From Firmicutes bacterium UBA1702 (GTDB taxonomy: Bacteria; Bacillota; Clostridia; Peptostreptococcales; Anaerovoracaceae), in contig DCJK01000019.1 in the NCBI GenBank assembly GCA_002320005.1, positions 57,381-70,141 of the forward strand: 12,761 nt of DNA. Reading direction: 5' to 3'. Each line of letters opens with the position of its first letter. Within the stretch, counting starts at the first letter, position 1. Under the pieces are notes generated by a model that was not told where the DNA came from, ran no database searches, and was given only the letters and a program-made list of their open reading frames with translations. This document shows, piece by piece, positions 1 to 6,476 of this stretch. Position numbers and translations under genes: made by a program.

Positions 1-52
1 TCCAATCAGCCTTCGCTGCGCTTGTCTTCTTGGGGAAGCTTTGCAAAAGTTC

Positions 53-79
53 GCTTGGCGAAATCAAAGATTTCGAAGC
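53..79 (-). terminator. Stem-loop 3' of etfA, possible terminator
   Basis: Just downstream of the etfA stop, bases 59-65 (CGAAATC) and 69-75 (GATTTCG) form a perfect 7-bp stem with a 3-nt loop. GCTT/AAGC at 53-56 and 76-79 extends it across a 2-nt bulge. The run after the stem on the minus strand is only a short T-containing stretch, so this is not a textbook intrinsic terminator. An alternative hairpin, TTCGC-ttg-GCGAA at 50-62, overlaps and would compete with it. It may be the operon terminator or an mRNA 3'-end structure. Confidence 0.4.
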
Positions 80-84
80 TCACT

Positions 85-1386
85 TTATTTTGTAGTTGCG
101 TCGTACAGTGCTTCTGCGTTATCCCATTCAGCAATGATTTCAGGGATTACCTTGTACAGGTCGCCTACGATAGCGTAGTCGGCAACTTCCATGATAGGAG
201 CATCAGGATCCTTGTTGATAGCTACGATGCAGTTTGAAGTCTGCATACCTGCCAGATGCTGGATAGCACCGGAAATACCGCAAGCGAAGTAAATTTCAGG
301 CTTAACGGTAGTACCTGTCTGTCCAACCTGGTGAGAGTGATCAATCCAGCCTGCGTCTACAGCTGCACGGGATGATCCAACAACACCGCCAACCTTGTCA
401 GCAAATTCCTGAATCAGCTGGAATCCGGAAGCATCTCCAAGACCACGACCGCCGGAGCAGATGATCTTAGCGTCAGTTAAGGATACCATTTCCTTCATTG
501 ACTTAACGATGTCCTTGATTTCGATTCTGATATCTGAAGCCTTGATATCAGGCTTAACATTTACAATTTCGCCTGTTGCTCCAGGAACTCTTTCCTGCTT
601 CTGCATTACGCCAGGACGAACTGTTGACATCTGAGGTCTTGTCTTAGGGCAGATGATGGTAGCCATAAGGTTTCCGCCGAATGCAGGACGAGTCTGCTTG
701 ATGCCTGTTGAAGGATCGTTAGGATCCAATGTTGATGTATCCAATGTAGTGTTTGCTTTTGCAAATTCGATGTACTTGGAAACCTTTACATCCAGGTGTG
801 TACAGTCGGCAGTCAGACCTGTGTTGCATCTTGCAGCAATACGAGGAGCAAAGTCACGACCGATATGAGTTGCACCATAGAGAACGATTTCAGGCTTGTA
901 TTCATCGATTAACTGCTTCATAACCTTTGTGTAACCATCAGTTGTGAAGTTTTCCAGTAACGGATCCTGAACCATGTAAACCTTTTCAGCACCGTATTCA
1001 AAACATTCCTGAGCCAGGTGATCAATGTTGTTACCCATCAGTACTGCGCAGATCTGAGTATCTTCGCTGATGTCCTTAGCCAGTCTCTTTCCTTCGCCAA
1101 TGAGTTCCAGAGCAACATTCTGAATCTTACCCTGTCTCTGTTCTGCGAATACCCATATGTGCTTGTATTCAGAAAGATCTACTGCAGCATCCTGCTTCTT
1201 TTCCTGAATTGCTCCAAACTTACATGCGGTTAAGCACTGATTACAGAAGGAGCACTTTGCGTTTACTTTTGCAACCTTACCCAGCTTATTGCCGTCATAA
1301 GGTTCAAATTCAAAAGCGTCATACGGACATGACTTAAAGCACTGTCCGCAGCCTATACATTTTTCTTTTAAAATTTCAATAGCCAT
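85..1386 (-). CDS. etfA: Electron transfer flavoprotein alpha subunit with N-terminal 2[4Fe-4S] ferredoxin domain
   Basis: This is a 433-residue EtfA that passes electrons between NADH, ferredoxin and the acyl-CoA dehydrogenase encoded upstream. Two CxxCxxCxxxC motifs (Cys10/13/16/20 and Cys45/48/51/55) make a complete bacterial ferredoxin domain at residues 1-60. The EtfA N-terminal domain follows from about residue 73, then the C-terminal FAD domain with SSRAAVDAGW (338-347), QVGQTGTTV (353-361) and GISGAIQH (370-377). Ordinary EtfA is roughly 310-340 residues, so the extra length is the ferredoxin module. Similar fusions are known in CarE of the Acetobacterium woodii caffeyl-CoA reductase and in LctC of its lactate dehydrogenase complex. 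The ATG has an AGGAGG site, and only 14 bases separate it from the etfB stop, so the two are co-transcribed. Product call is firm; the physiological substrate of the complex is inferred. Confidence 0.96.
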   Translation of the reverse strand: MAIEILKEKCIGCGQCFKSCPYDAFEFEPYDGNKLGKVAKVNAKCSFCNQCLTACKFGAIQEKKQDAAVDLSEYKHIWVFAEQRQGKIQNVALELIGEGKRLAKDISEDTQICAVLMGNNIDHLAQECFEYGAEKVYMVQDPLLENFTTDGYTKVMKQLIDEYKPEIVLYGATHIGRDFAPRIAARCNTGLTADCTHLDVKVSKYIEFAKANTTLDTSTLDPNDPSTGIKQTRPAFGGNLMATIICPKTRPQMSTVRPGVMQKQERVPGATGEIVNVKPDIKASDIRIEIKDIVKSMKEMVSLTDAKIICSGGRGLGDASGFQLIQEFADKVGGVVGSSRAAVDAGWIDHSHQVGQTGTTVKPEIYFACGISGAIQHLAGMQTSNCIVAINKDPDAPIMEVADYAIVGDLYKVIPEIIAEWDNAEALYDATTK

Positions 1387-1400
1387 TGTATTTCCTCCTA

Positions 1401-2207
1401 TTAGATGATGTGCTTACCCTTAAGCTGGATTAAGAGATTCTTAGCCTGCTCGTTTTCAGTGTCGCCTGTAATCTTCTGACCAGGAGCCTTAGGAGCCGGT
1501 GTGAATGATCTGAATACATTTGTAGGTGAAGCTTCAAGACCAACCTTTGTGAGGTCAACTTCGATATCCTTAGCGTTCCAAACCTTGATGTCCTTGGCGC
1601 CGAAGATACCCTTCATGTTCATGTATCTTGGTTCATTCAGTTCCTTGATGGCAGTCAGCATGCAAGGAGTCTGGATGTGAATCAGTTCATAACCGTCTTC
1701 TAACTGTCTCTTAACAGTGATGTCCTTCAGGTTATCGTCGATTTCAAATTCTTCAACATATGTAACCTGAGGTAAATCTAACTTTTCTGCAATCTGAGGA
1801 CCTACCTGAGCGGTATCTCCGTCGATAGCCTGACGACCTGCAAAGATCAGGTCAGCAGGACCGTTTTCTTTTTCCCATTTTCTGATTGCAGCTTCCAGTG
1901 TATTGGAAGTAGCCCATGTATCTGATCCGCCAACTGCTCTGTCGGATACCAGGATACCTTCGTCAGCACCCTTTGCGATACATTCGAACAGCAGATCACT
2001 TGCCTGAGGAGGTCCCATGGAAATAACCGTTACTGTTACGTCTTTGTATTTGTCTTTAATCTTTAAAGCTTCTTCAAGAGCGTTGTTGTCATCGTGGTTC
2101 AGGATTGATGGAACGCCGTCTCTGATCAAAGTTCCTGTTTTAGGGTTGATTTTGATAACGTTTGTATCAGGAACCTGCTTTGCGCATACGATAATCTTAA
2201 ATGCCAT
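1401..2207 (-). CDS. etfB: Electron transfer flavoprotein beta subunit, bifurcating type
   Basis: This 268-residue EtfB is the partner of the EtfA encoded 14 bases downstream. Visible marks are the nucleotide-binding N-terminus (KIIVCAKQVPDT, 4-15), AIDGDTAQVGPQ (127-138) and NEPRYMN (191-197). Residues 87-101 read VSDRAVGGSDTWATS. This closely matches the V-x-D-R-x-F-x-G-x-D-T-x-A-T-S motif associated with NADH binding in bifurcating Etfs, except that Val replaces the usual Phe. It is therefore likely to oxidise NADH and split electrons between the acyl-CoA dehydrogenase and ferredoxin. An AGGAGG site lies 8 bases before the ATG, and the bcd stop is 20 bases upstream, so this is the middle gene of bcd-etfB-etfA. 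Bifurcation is inferred from sequence only. Confidence 0.96.
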   Translation of the reverse strand: MAFKIIVCAKQVPDTNVIKINPKTGTLIRDGVPSILNHDDNNALEEALKIKDKYKDVTVTVISMGPPQASDLLFECIAKGADEGILVSDRAVGGSDTWATSNTLEAAIRKWEKENGPADLIFAGRQAIDGDTAQVGPQIAEKLDLPQVTYVEEFEIDDNLKDITVKRQLEDGYELIHIQTPCMLTAIKELNEPRYMNMKGIFGAKDIKVWNAKDIEVDLTKVGLEASPTNVFRSFTPAPKAPGQKITGDTENEQAKNLLIQLKGKHII

Positions 2208-2227
2208 TTCAATTTCCTCCTACTATC

Positions 2228-3370
2228 TTATTTCTTGAAAGTCTTGCCGGCGATTACCATTCTCTGAACTTCAGAAGTTCCTTCGTAGATTTCAGTAATC
2301 TTAGCGTCTCTCATCATTCTTTCTACCGGGTAGTCCTTAGTGTAACCGTAACCACCGTGGTACTGAACGCACTTAGTAGTAACTTCCATAGCAGTTTCTG
2401 CAGCAAACAGCTTAGCCATTGCAGCGGCTTCGCCATAGTTCATGTGTTTATCCTTCATGTCTGCAGCTCTGTATACCAGCAGTCTTGCTGCTTCGATCTT
2501 AGTCTTCAGATCAGCCATTGAGAACTGAAGTGCCTGCATCTGTGACAGTTTCTTTCCGAACTGCTTTCTTGAGTTCATGTATTCAACTGTAACGTCAAAA
2601 GCACCCTGTGCAATACCTAATGCCTGGGAAGCGATACCGATACGTCCGCCGTCCAGAGTGGACATTGCAACCTTGAATCCGTCACCAACCTGTCCCAGCA
2701 GTCTGTCTGCAGGAATTTCGCAGTTCTGGAAAATAAGTTCTGTAGTTGAAGATGCGCATATACCCATCTTATCTTCTGTTTTACCGATTGAGAATCCAGG
2801 ATCTCCCTTTTCTACGATGAAAGCAGAAATTCCGTGGTTTCCTTTTGACTTGTCAGTCATAGCCATTACTACGAAAACGTCAGCATATCCACCGTTAGTG
2901 ATGAATACCTTAGCTCCGTTGAGAACCCACTTGTCTCCTACTAATTCAGCTCTTGTCTGCTGTCCGCTTGCGTCTGTACCTGCATTAGGTTCTGTCAGAC
3001 CGAAAGCACCCAGCTTCTTGCCGCTCAGTAAGTCTGGTAAGTATTTCTGTTTCTGTTCTTCATTACCCCAGTTAAAGATAGGCCAGCAGCAAAGTGAAGT
3101 ATGTGCTGAGCAGATTACGCCTGTTGAAGCGCAAACTCTTGATAATTCTTCTACTGTGATTGCGTATGAGATGTGATCTCCACCTGCTCCGCCGTATTCG
3201 GTAGGGAACGGTACGCCTAACATGCCATACTTAGCCATTTTTTCAACAGTTTCTACAGGGAATCTGTGTTCCTTGTCGATGTCTGCAGCTAACGGTTCAA
3301 CTTCGTTAGTGGCAAATTCTCTTACCATTTTTCTTACGAATTCCTGTTCCTTCGTTAGTTGAAAGTTCAT
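2228..3370 (-). CDS. bcd: Short-chain acyl-CoA dehydrogenase (butyryl-CoA dehydrogenase-like)
   Basis: This 380-residue FAD-dependent enzyme is of normal length for the family. It should reduce a 2-enoyl-CoA, probably crotonyl-CoA to butyryl-CoA, using electrons from EtfAB. The acyl-CoA dehydrogenase signature GAFGLTEPNAGTD is at 121-133, the C-terminal HGGYGYTKDYPVERMMRD block at 338-355, and the catalytic base is Glu363 in IYEGTSE. It is the first gene of the operon. The ATG is preceded by AAGGAGG, and a promoter region of about 230 bases separates it from sigF. The crt, hbd and thl genes of the butyrate pathway are not in the window. The same gene order (dehydrogenase-etfB-ferredoxin/etfA) occurs in carCDE, so another enoyl-CoA, such as an aryl-acrylyl-CoA, is possible as substrate. 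The family call is certain; the symbol is likely. Confidence 0.93.
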   Translation of the reverse strand: MNFQLTKEQEFVRKMVREFATNEVEPLAADIDKEHRFPVETVEKMAKYGMLGVPFPTEYGGAGGDHISYAITVEELSRVCASTGVICSAHTSLCCWPIFNWGNEEQKQKYLPDLLSGKKLGAFGLTEPNAGTDASGQQTRAELVGDKWVLNGAKVFITNGGYADVFVVMAMTDKSKGNHGISAFIVEKGDPGFSIGKTEDKMGICASSTTELIFQNCEIPADRLLGQVGDGFKVAMSTLDGGRIGIASQALGIAQGAFDVTVEYMNSRKQFGKKLSQMQALQFSMADLKTKIEAARLLVYRAADMKDKHMNYGEAAAMAKLFAAETAMEVTTKCVQYHGGYGYTKDYPVERMMRDAKITEIYEGTSEVQRMVIAGKTFKK

Positions 3371-3428
3371 TTAAATGCCTCCTTAAATTATTAATAACGG
3401 GGTCCGATATGGACAGTATCCGTATTTT

Positions 3429-3438
3429 TAACTTGTTA
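3429..3438. promoter_or_regulatory. Short palindrome TAACTTGTTA, possible operator
   Basis: TAAC-tt-GTTA is a perfect inverted repeat flanked by T runs. It sits about 8-17 bases downstream of the proposed bcd transcription start, where a repressor would block initiation. Its parts resemble Rex half-sites, but the spacing and order do not match the Rex consensus, so I assign no regulator. Confidence 0.25.
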
Positions 3439-3452
3439 TTTTTCGTCTCTCG

Positions 3453-3461
3453 AATATAACA
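3453..3461 (-). promoter_or_regulatory. Putative extended -10 promoter of bcd-etfB-etfA
   Basis: On the minus strand this reads TGTTATATT, an extended -10 of the TGnTATAAT kind with no good -35 at 17 bases. Transcription would begin near 3446, giving a leader of about 75 bases. It lies in the only sizeable gap upstream of bcd. It is supported by sequence match only. Confidence 0.4.
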
Positions 3462-3501
3462 TGCATACATATTTATTAAAACACTTTATCGTTAAAATTG
3501 C

Positions 3502-3515
3502 AACAAAATTTTGTT
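3502..3515. promoter_or_regulatory. 14-bp perfect palindrome upstream of bcd promoter
   Basis: AACAAAATTTTGTT is perfectly self-complementary. It lies about 55-70 bases upstream of the proposed bcd start, a position suited to an activator or a second repressor site. AT-rich DNA produces such palindromes by chance fairly often, so the call is tentative. Confidence 0.3.
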
Positions 3516-3532
3516 CGAAAAAGCGAAAAAAA

Positions 3533-3560
3533 GGTGAAATTTTGCGGTGCCAATTTTTGC
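3533..3560. repeat. Two adjacent imperfect direct repeats between sigF and bcd
   Basis: GGTGAAATTTTGC (3533-3545) is followed at once by GGTGCCAATTTTTGC (3546-3560). The units differ by a 2-base insertion and one substitution. They lie 43 bases downstream of the sigF stop in the sigF-bcd gap. Their function is unknown; a tandem protein-binding site or simple duplication are the options. Confidence 0.45.
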
Positions 3561-3602
3561 TTTTGTCTCCCGCACACAAGGTTATACTCTTTTATTGTTT
3601 TT

Positions 3603-4250
3603 TTAATCAAAATCCAGTTTTTCAGCCATAGCAGTCAGAGCTTTTTTCTCTATTCTGCACACCTGCACCTGAGAAATACCCAGAACCTGTGCGACATCCG
3701 ACTGAGTCATATCTCTGTAATATCTCAGCACCATCACCTGTCTGGATTTAGGATCAAGATGTTCCAGAACAATACTTATGTCTATTTTATTTACATTTCT
3801 CTCTTCTTCACAGACTGCAGTATCAATCTTCATGCAGTCTTCCATGTTTTTCATGGCATCTTCTGCCTGAATCGCCTGAGATACTCTTTCTGCAGGCATG
3901 CCTGTTATTTCTGAAAGCTCGCTTATTCTCGGGGACCTGCCATTCAAAGCTGTAAAGTCATTCTCAGCTCTTCGTATAACAGCAGCATCTGATTTTATGC
4001 TCCTGCTCACTTTAATAGCTCCTCTGTCCCTCATCTGAGACTTTATTTCTCCTGCTATCATAGGGACAGCATAAGTCGAGAATTTCAGACCGCGTTGTGG
4101 ATCAAAGCGCCGGGCCGCCTTGATAAGTCCTATGTAGCCGATCTGAATCATATCCTCGGGTTCTTCTCCGTATATATAAGAAAGCCGCAGCGCCACGGAC
4201 TTGACAAGCCCCGTATGTTCTGCGACTATCTGCTCCAGTTCAGAGTTCAT
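3603..4250 (-). CDS. sigF: RNA polymerase sigma-F factor (forespore sporulation sigma)
   Basis: This is a sigma-70 family factor that directs early forespore transcription and is held inactive by SpoIIAB. Region 2 covers about residues 15-80 (DMIQIGYIGLIKAARRFD at 33-50, FSTYAVPMIAGEI at 57-69). Region 3 follows at about 85-130, and region 4 with its helix-turn-helix at about 163-205 (LGISQVQVCRIEKKAL). The protein is 215 residues, against about 255 for B. subtilis sigma-F. The segment of about 30 residues before region 2.1 is missing. A TGA stop lies eight codons upstream in frame with no start codon of the usual kind between, so the short N-terminus is real in this sequence. Its start overlaps the end of spoIIAB by 11 bases and lacks a strong Shine-Dalgarno site, suggesting translational coupling. 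SigB or SigG are alternatives, but the gene order fits sigma-F. Confidence 0.92.
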   Translation of the reverse strand: MNSELEQIVAEHTGLVKSVALRLSYIYGEEPEDMIQIGYIGLIKAARRFDPQRGLKFSTYAVPMIAGEIKSQMRDRGAIKVSRSIKSDAAVIRRAENDFTALNGRSPRISELSEITGMPAERVSQAIQAEDAMKNMEDCMKIDTAVCEEERNVNKIDISIVLEHLDPKSRQVMVLRYYRDMTQSDVAQVLGISQVQVCRIEKKALTAMAEKLDFD

Positions 4251-4674
4251 AATATGTATCCAGCTTTTTGATCATCGTTACTGTGGTGCCTTCACCCGGT
4301 TTTGAATCCACCTTAAGCTTATCCATGAAACTTTCCATCACGGTAAACCCCATTCCTGATCTTTCAGGGCCTGTGTCCGTGGTGAAAAGAGGTTCCATGG
4401 CTACAGCAATATTCTCGATACCTGTACCTTTGTCAATGACTTTTATCATCAATGTATCTGCGGAGGTAAAGCCGAATTCCATTTTTACAGGCCCGCCCTC
4501 TCCTTTGTAACCATGTATGGCAGCATTGCTGAAAGCCTCAGATACTGCCGTTTTTATTTCTGTAAGTTCTTCTACAGTAGGGTCGGCCTGAGAAGCATAT
4601 GCTGCCGCAACAGCCCTTGCCAGTCCCTGGTTCTCCAGAATACCGTCTAGCTGGACTTTTAATTCCTTTTTCAT
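4240..4674 (-). CDS. spoIIAB: Anti-sigma F factor / serine kinase SpoIIAB
   Basis: This 144-residue GHKL-fold kinase binds and blocks sigma-F and phosphorylates SpoIIAA. The N-box lies around Glu46 and Asn50 (TAVSEAFSNAAIHGY). The G1 box is DKGTGI (81-86) and the G2 region is ERSGMGFTVMESFMD (104-118). Arg20, at the position implicated in partner contact in the B. subtilis protein, is conserved. The length matches B. subtilis SpoIIAB (146). Its ATG directly abuts the spoIIAA stop codon (TAA-ATG), and its 3' end overlaps sigF by 11 bases, as expected for tightly balanced co-expression. An AAAGGAAG site lies within the end of spoIIAA. An RsbW role is a weaker alternative. Confidence 0.95.
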   Translation of the reverse strand: MKKELKVQLDGILENQGLARAVAAAYASQADPTVEELTEIKTAVSEAFSNAAIHGYKGEGGPVKMEFGFTSADTLMIKVIDKGTGIENIAVAMEPLFTTDTGPERSGMGFTVMESFMDKLKVDSKPGEGTTVTMIKKLDTYYEL

Positions 4675-5028
4675 TTATGAGACTTCCTTTCTGTTCATTT
4701 CCCTGACAGCTTCTTCTCTGTCCTGGTAGTAATCGATAATTGAAAAAACTCCTGCCATGTTCAGTATATTCCTGACAGAAGGTGAACAGCCTGAAATGGC
4801 AATTTTTAATCCTTTCTCGCCAAGCTTCCTGTATCTGCCCAGAATCATTCCAATACCGGAACTGTCCATAAAACTCACTTTTTTGAAGTCCATAATCAGG
4901 CCGCTGACTTTGTAATTATCCATAGCCTTGTCGATTTTCTCTCTTGTGCCCTCGGCAGCATGGTGGTCCAGTTCCCCAAGAAGTTCCGCCACGAGAGTGC
5001 TTTCCGTTACCGTAAATATTATCTCCAC
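4675..5028 (-). CDS. spoIIAA: Anti-anti-sigma factor SpoIIAA (STAS domain)
   Basis: This 117-residue STAS protein releases sigma-F by binding SpoIIAB when dephosphorylated. The phosphorylation site is in FMDSSGIGMILGRY, with Ser57 corresponding to B. subtilis Ser58. The start is GTG (bases 5026-5028), preceded by AAGGAGGAG about 8-10 bases upstream. No in-frame ATG gives a better fit to the family N-terminus. It is the first gene of the spoIIA operon, and its stop abuts the spoIIAB start. The SpoIIE phosphatase that would act on it is not in this window. Confidence 0.95.
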   Translation of the reverse strand: MEIIFTVTESTLVAELLGELDHHAAEGTREKIDKAMDNYKVSGLIMDFKKVSFMDSSGIGMILGRYRKLGEKGLKIAISGCSPSVRNILNMAGVFSIIDYYQDREEAVREMNRKEVS

Positions 5029-5061
5029 CCGAATCTCTCCTCCTTTTCCTTGGTCGTATAT

Positions 5062-5090
5062 ATTATACTACCCGAACAGCTTCTTGTCCT
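5062..5090 (-). promoter_or_regulatory. Putative sigma-H-type promoter of the spoIIA operon
   Basis: On the minus strand, AGGACAA (5084-5090) is followed after 12 bases by GTAGTATAAT (5062-5071). The sigma-H consensus is RnAGGAwww - 11-12 bases - RnnGAAT. The core AGGA and the spacing fit, while GTAT replaces GAAT. The spoIIA operon of B. subtilis is sigma-H dependent, which supports the reading. TATAAT within the element could also serve sigma-A, but no matching -35 is seen. The leader would be about 27 bases. Confidence 0.45.
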
Positions 5091-5126
5091 TGACAGAAAA
5101 TGTCGAAGAGACACTACTTTTGTCAA
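5090..5126. other. Bulged inverted repeat between rlmH and spoIIAA
   Basis: On the plus strand TTGAC (5090-5094), AAAA (5097-5100) and TGTC (5101-5104) pair with GACA (5110-5113), TTTT (5118-5121) and GTCAA (5122-5126). This leaves a 5-nt loop and two small bulges. It starts next to the proposed sigma-H -35 element and ends near the rlmH stop. There is no U-tract, so it is a poor terminator; it may be a regulator site or chance. Confidence 0.3.
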
Positions 5127-5135
5127 AAGAGAATC

Positions 5136-5615
5136 TTATTTATGGTATGTTTCATTTTTCATTATTTTGAATGCCCTGTATATCTGCTCCAGCAGGATTA
5201 CCCTCATCATCTGGTGTGGAAATGTCATTGCAGAAAAAGACAGTTTAAAATCTGCCCGTCTGCTGACATCCTCACTCAGTCCGAGACTTCCTCCTATAAT
5301 CAGCGTTATATGGCTTTTTCCTTCCACCTGCAGGCTTTCCAATCTATCTGCCAGATTTTCAGACGTTAAGCTTCTCCCTTTTATCTCCAGAGTTATGACA
5401 TAGCTTCCTTCTTTTATATGCTTCAGGATATTTCTGCCCTCTTCTTCTTTTACAGCAGCTTCCTGAGCTTCAGAAGCTTTGTCCGGAAGGCGCGCTTCCT
5501 TAAGTTCCGTTATTTCCAGGTCGCAATATTTAGACAGTCTTTTGCTGTATTCAGCCACAGCTTCCTGCCAATACCGCTCCTTAAGCCTTCCTATGCATAT
5601 TACATTTATTTTCAT
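5136..5615 (-). CDS. rlmH: 23S rRNA (pseudouridine1915-N3)-methyltransferase RlmH
   Basis: This SPOUT-family enzyme uses S-adenosylmethionine to methylate pseudouridine 1915 in helix 69 of 23S rRNA in assembled ribosomes. It has the family's standard length, 159 residues. The N-terminus MKINVICIGRLKERYW, the SAM-binding knot with IIGGSLGLS (106-114), FPHQMMRVILLEQIYRAFKI (132-151) and the C-terminal YHK are all present. It begins 15 bases after the walJ stop with a GGAGAG site, so the two form an operon. In Staphylococcus this gene (orfX) is the SCCmec insertion locus; here its 3' end is intact with no insertion. Confidence 0.96.
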   Translation of the reverse strand: MKINVICIGRLKERYWQEAVAEYSKRLSKYCDLEITELKEARLPDKASEAQEAAVKEEEGRNILKHIKEGSYVITLEIKGRSLTSENLADRLESLQVEGKSHITLIIGGSLGLSEDVSRRADFKLSFSAMTFPHQMMRVILLEQIYRAFKIMKNETYHK

Positions 5616-5630
5616 TTGTGCTCTCCGTAT

Positions 5631-6440
5631 CTATATTGTAACCAGATCTCCTCTGTCTTTCTGATTTAGTACCTCCAGCAGAAGATGTCTTCCGATATAA
5701 AAGTTTTCCTCTTCGAGAATGTTCTTTACCGTAAGCATTGCCTGCTGTGGCGTATTATTTTCCTTGCTGAGGTGAGCAAGGTAAACACATGGGACATTAT
5801 CAGAATTTCTGTCTCTCAGGAATCCGCACAGACATTCTCCTGCTGCTTCATTGGACAGATGACCTATGTTGCTGAGTATCCTGTGTTTTACGTTATATGG
5901 ATATCTGCCGTACAGAAGTATATTCACCTCATGATTGGACTCCAGAATCAATATATCCGCATCCTTTATGGCCTCTTCAATAGCCGGCGTGATTACTCCC
6001 GTATCCGTGACAATAGCTATTTTTTTATTTTTCCTGCAAAAAAAATATGATACAGGTTCTGCGGCGTCATGAGAAGTCTCAAAGGCAGTAACTTTTATAT
6101 CGCCCACTTCAAAGTTCTGACTACCGTTTATGGTCACCAGCCTTTCGCCCGGAACCGACGCAAATCTTCGTTCCATGCCTTCTATGGTTCCCCGTGTTGC
6201 ATAGAATACGGCGTTTACTGTCTTTTTCGCCAGTGTGGCGGCAGATCTCACATGGTCCCCATGCTCATGGGTTAGAAGCACCGCATCTACCTGATCCGGT
6301 GATATTTTAAGTTCTTTGAGACATTCATATATTTTTGATCCGCTTATTCCTGCATCTACCAATATATTTGTGCTGTCGCTTTTTATCAGATAACAATTCC
6401 CCGAGCTACTGCTGGCCAGAGGACAAAAACCCAAATTCAT
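5631..6440 (-). CDS. walJ: MBL-fold metallo-hydrolase, WalJ/YycJ family
   Basis: This is a 269-residue metallo-beta-lactamase-fold protein of the WalJ (YycJ) family, which has been linked to coordinating cell division with DNA replication and to exonuclease-type activity. Metal ligands are visible in THEHGDH (57-63: His58, His60, Asp62, His63), His124 (SHDAAEP), Asp146 and His223 (LAHLSKENN). The N-terminal LASSSSGNC motif (8-16) is typical. The start chosen is the ATG at 6438-6440 with AGGAG 10 bases upstream. A longer frame beginning at 6530 would add 30 non-conserved residues and start upstream of the likely promoter. WalJ and RlmH are also near neighbours in the B. subtilis wal locus; here walR, walK and an HtrA protease gene are absent. 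The exact substrate is unknown. Confidence 0.92.
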   Translation of the reverse strand: MNLGFCPLASSSSGNCYLIKSDSTNILVDAGISGSKIYECLKELKISPDQVDAVLLTHEHGDHVRSAATLAKKTVNAVFYATRGTIEGMERRFASVPGERLVTINGSQNFEVGDIKVTAFETSHDAAEPVSYFFCRKNKKIAIVTDTGVITPAIEEAIKDADILILESNHEVNILLYGRYPYNVKHRILSNIGHLSNEAAGECLCGFLRDRNSDNVPCVYLAHLSKENNTPQQAMLTVKNILEEENFYIGRHLLLEVLNQKDRGDLVTI

Positions 6441-6476
6441 TACTGTATTTCTCCTGAGAATCTTGCATATAATCGA

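Noticed and set aside
2577..3176. Plus-strand open frame of 199 codons opposite bcd
   Set aside because: Antisense to a clear acyl-CoA dehydrogenase, with a low-complexity Pro/Ser-rich translation and no recognisable domain.
3421..3520. Rex repressor operator upstream of bcd
   Set aside because: TTGTTA/TAACAA-like fragments occur, but not as the properly spaced TTGTTAA-N4-TTAACAA inverted repeat.
3498..3914. Plus-strand open frame overlapping the sigF 3' half and the bcd upstream gap
   Set aside because: Most of it is antisense to sigma-F region 4, and no Shine-Dalgarno site is seen at its start.
3603..5028. rsbV-rsbW-sigB stress module instead of spoIIA
   Set aside because: The three-gene order, the TAA-ATG junction, the SpoIIAB motifs (ERSGMGFTVMESFMD) and the sigma-F-like FSTYAVPMIAGEI fit spoIIA better, and sigma-B modules are not typical of Clostridia.
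5136..5160. SCC-type attachment site at the rlmH 3' end
   Set aside because: The end of rlmH resembles the staphylococcal orfX end because the protein C-terminus (YHK) is conserved, but there is no insertion, no repeat pair and no recombinase gene nearby.
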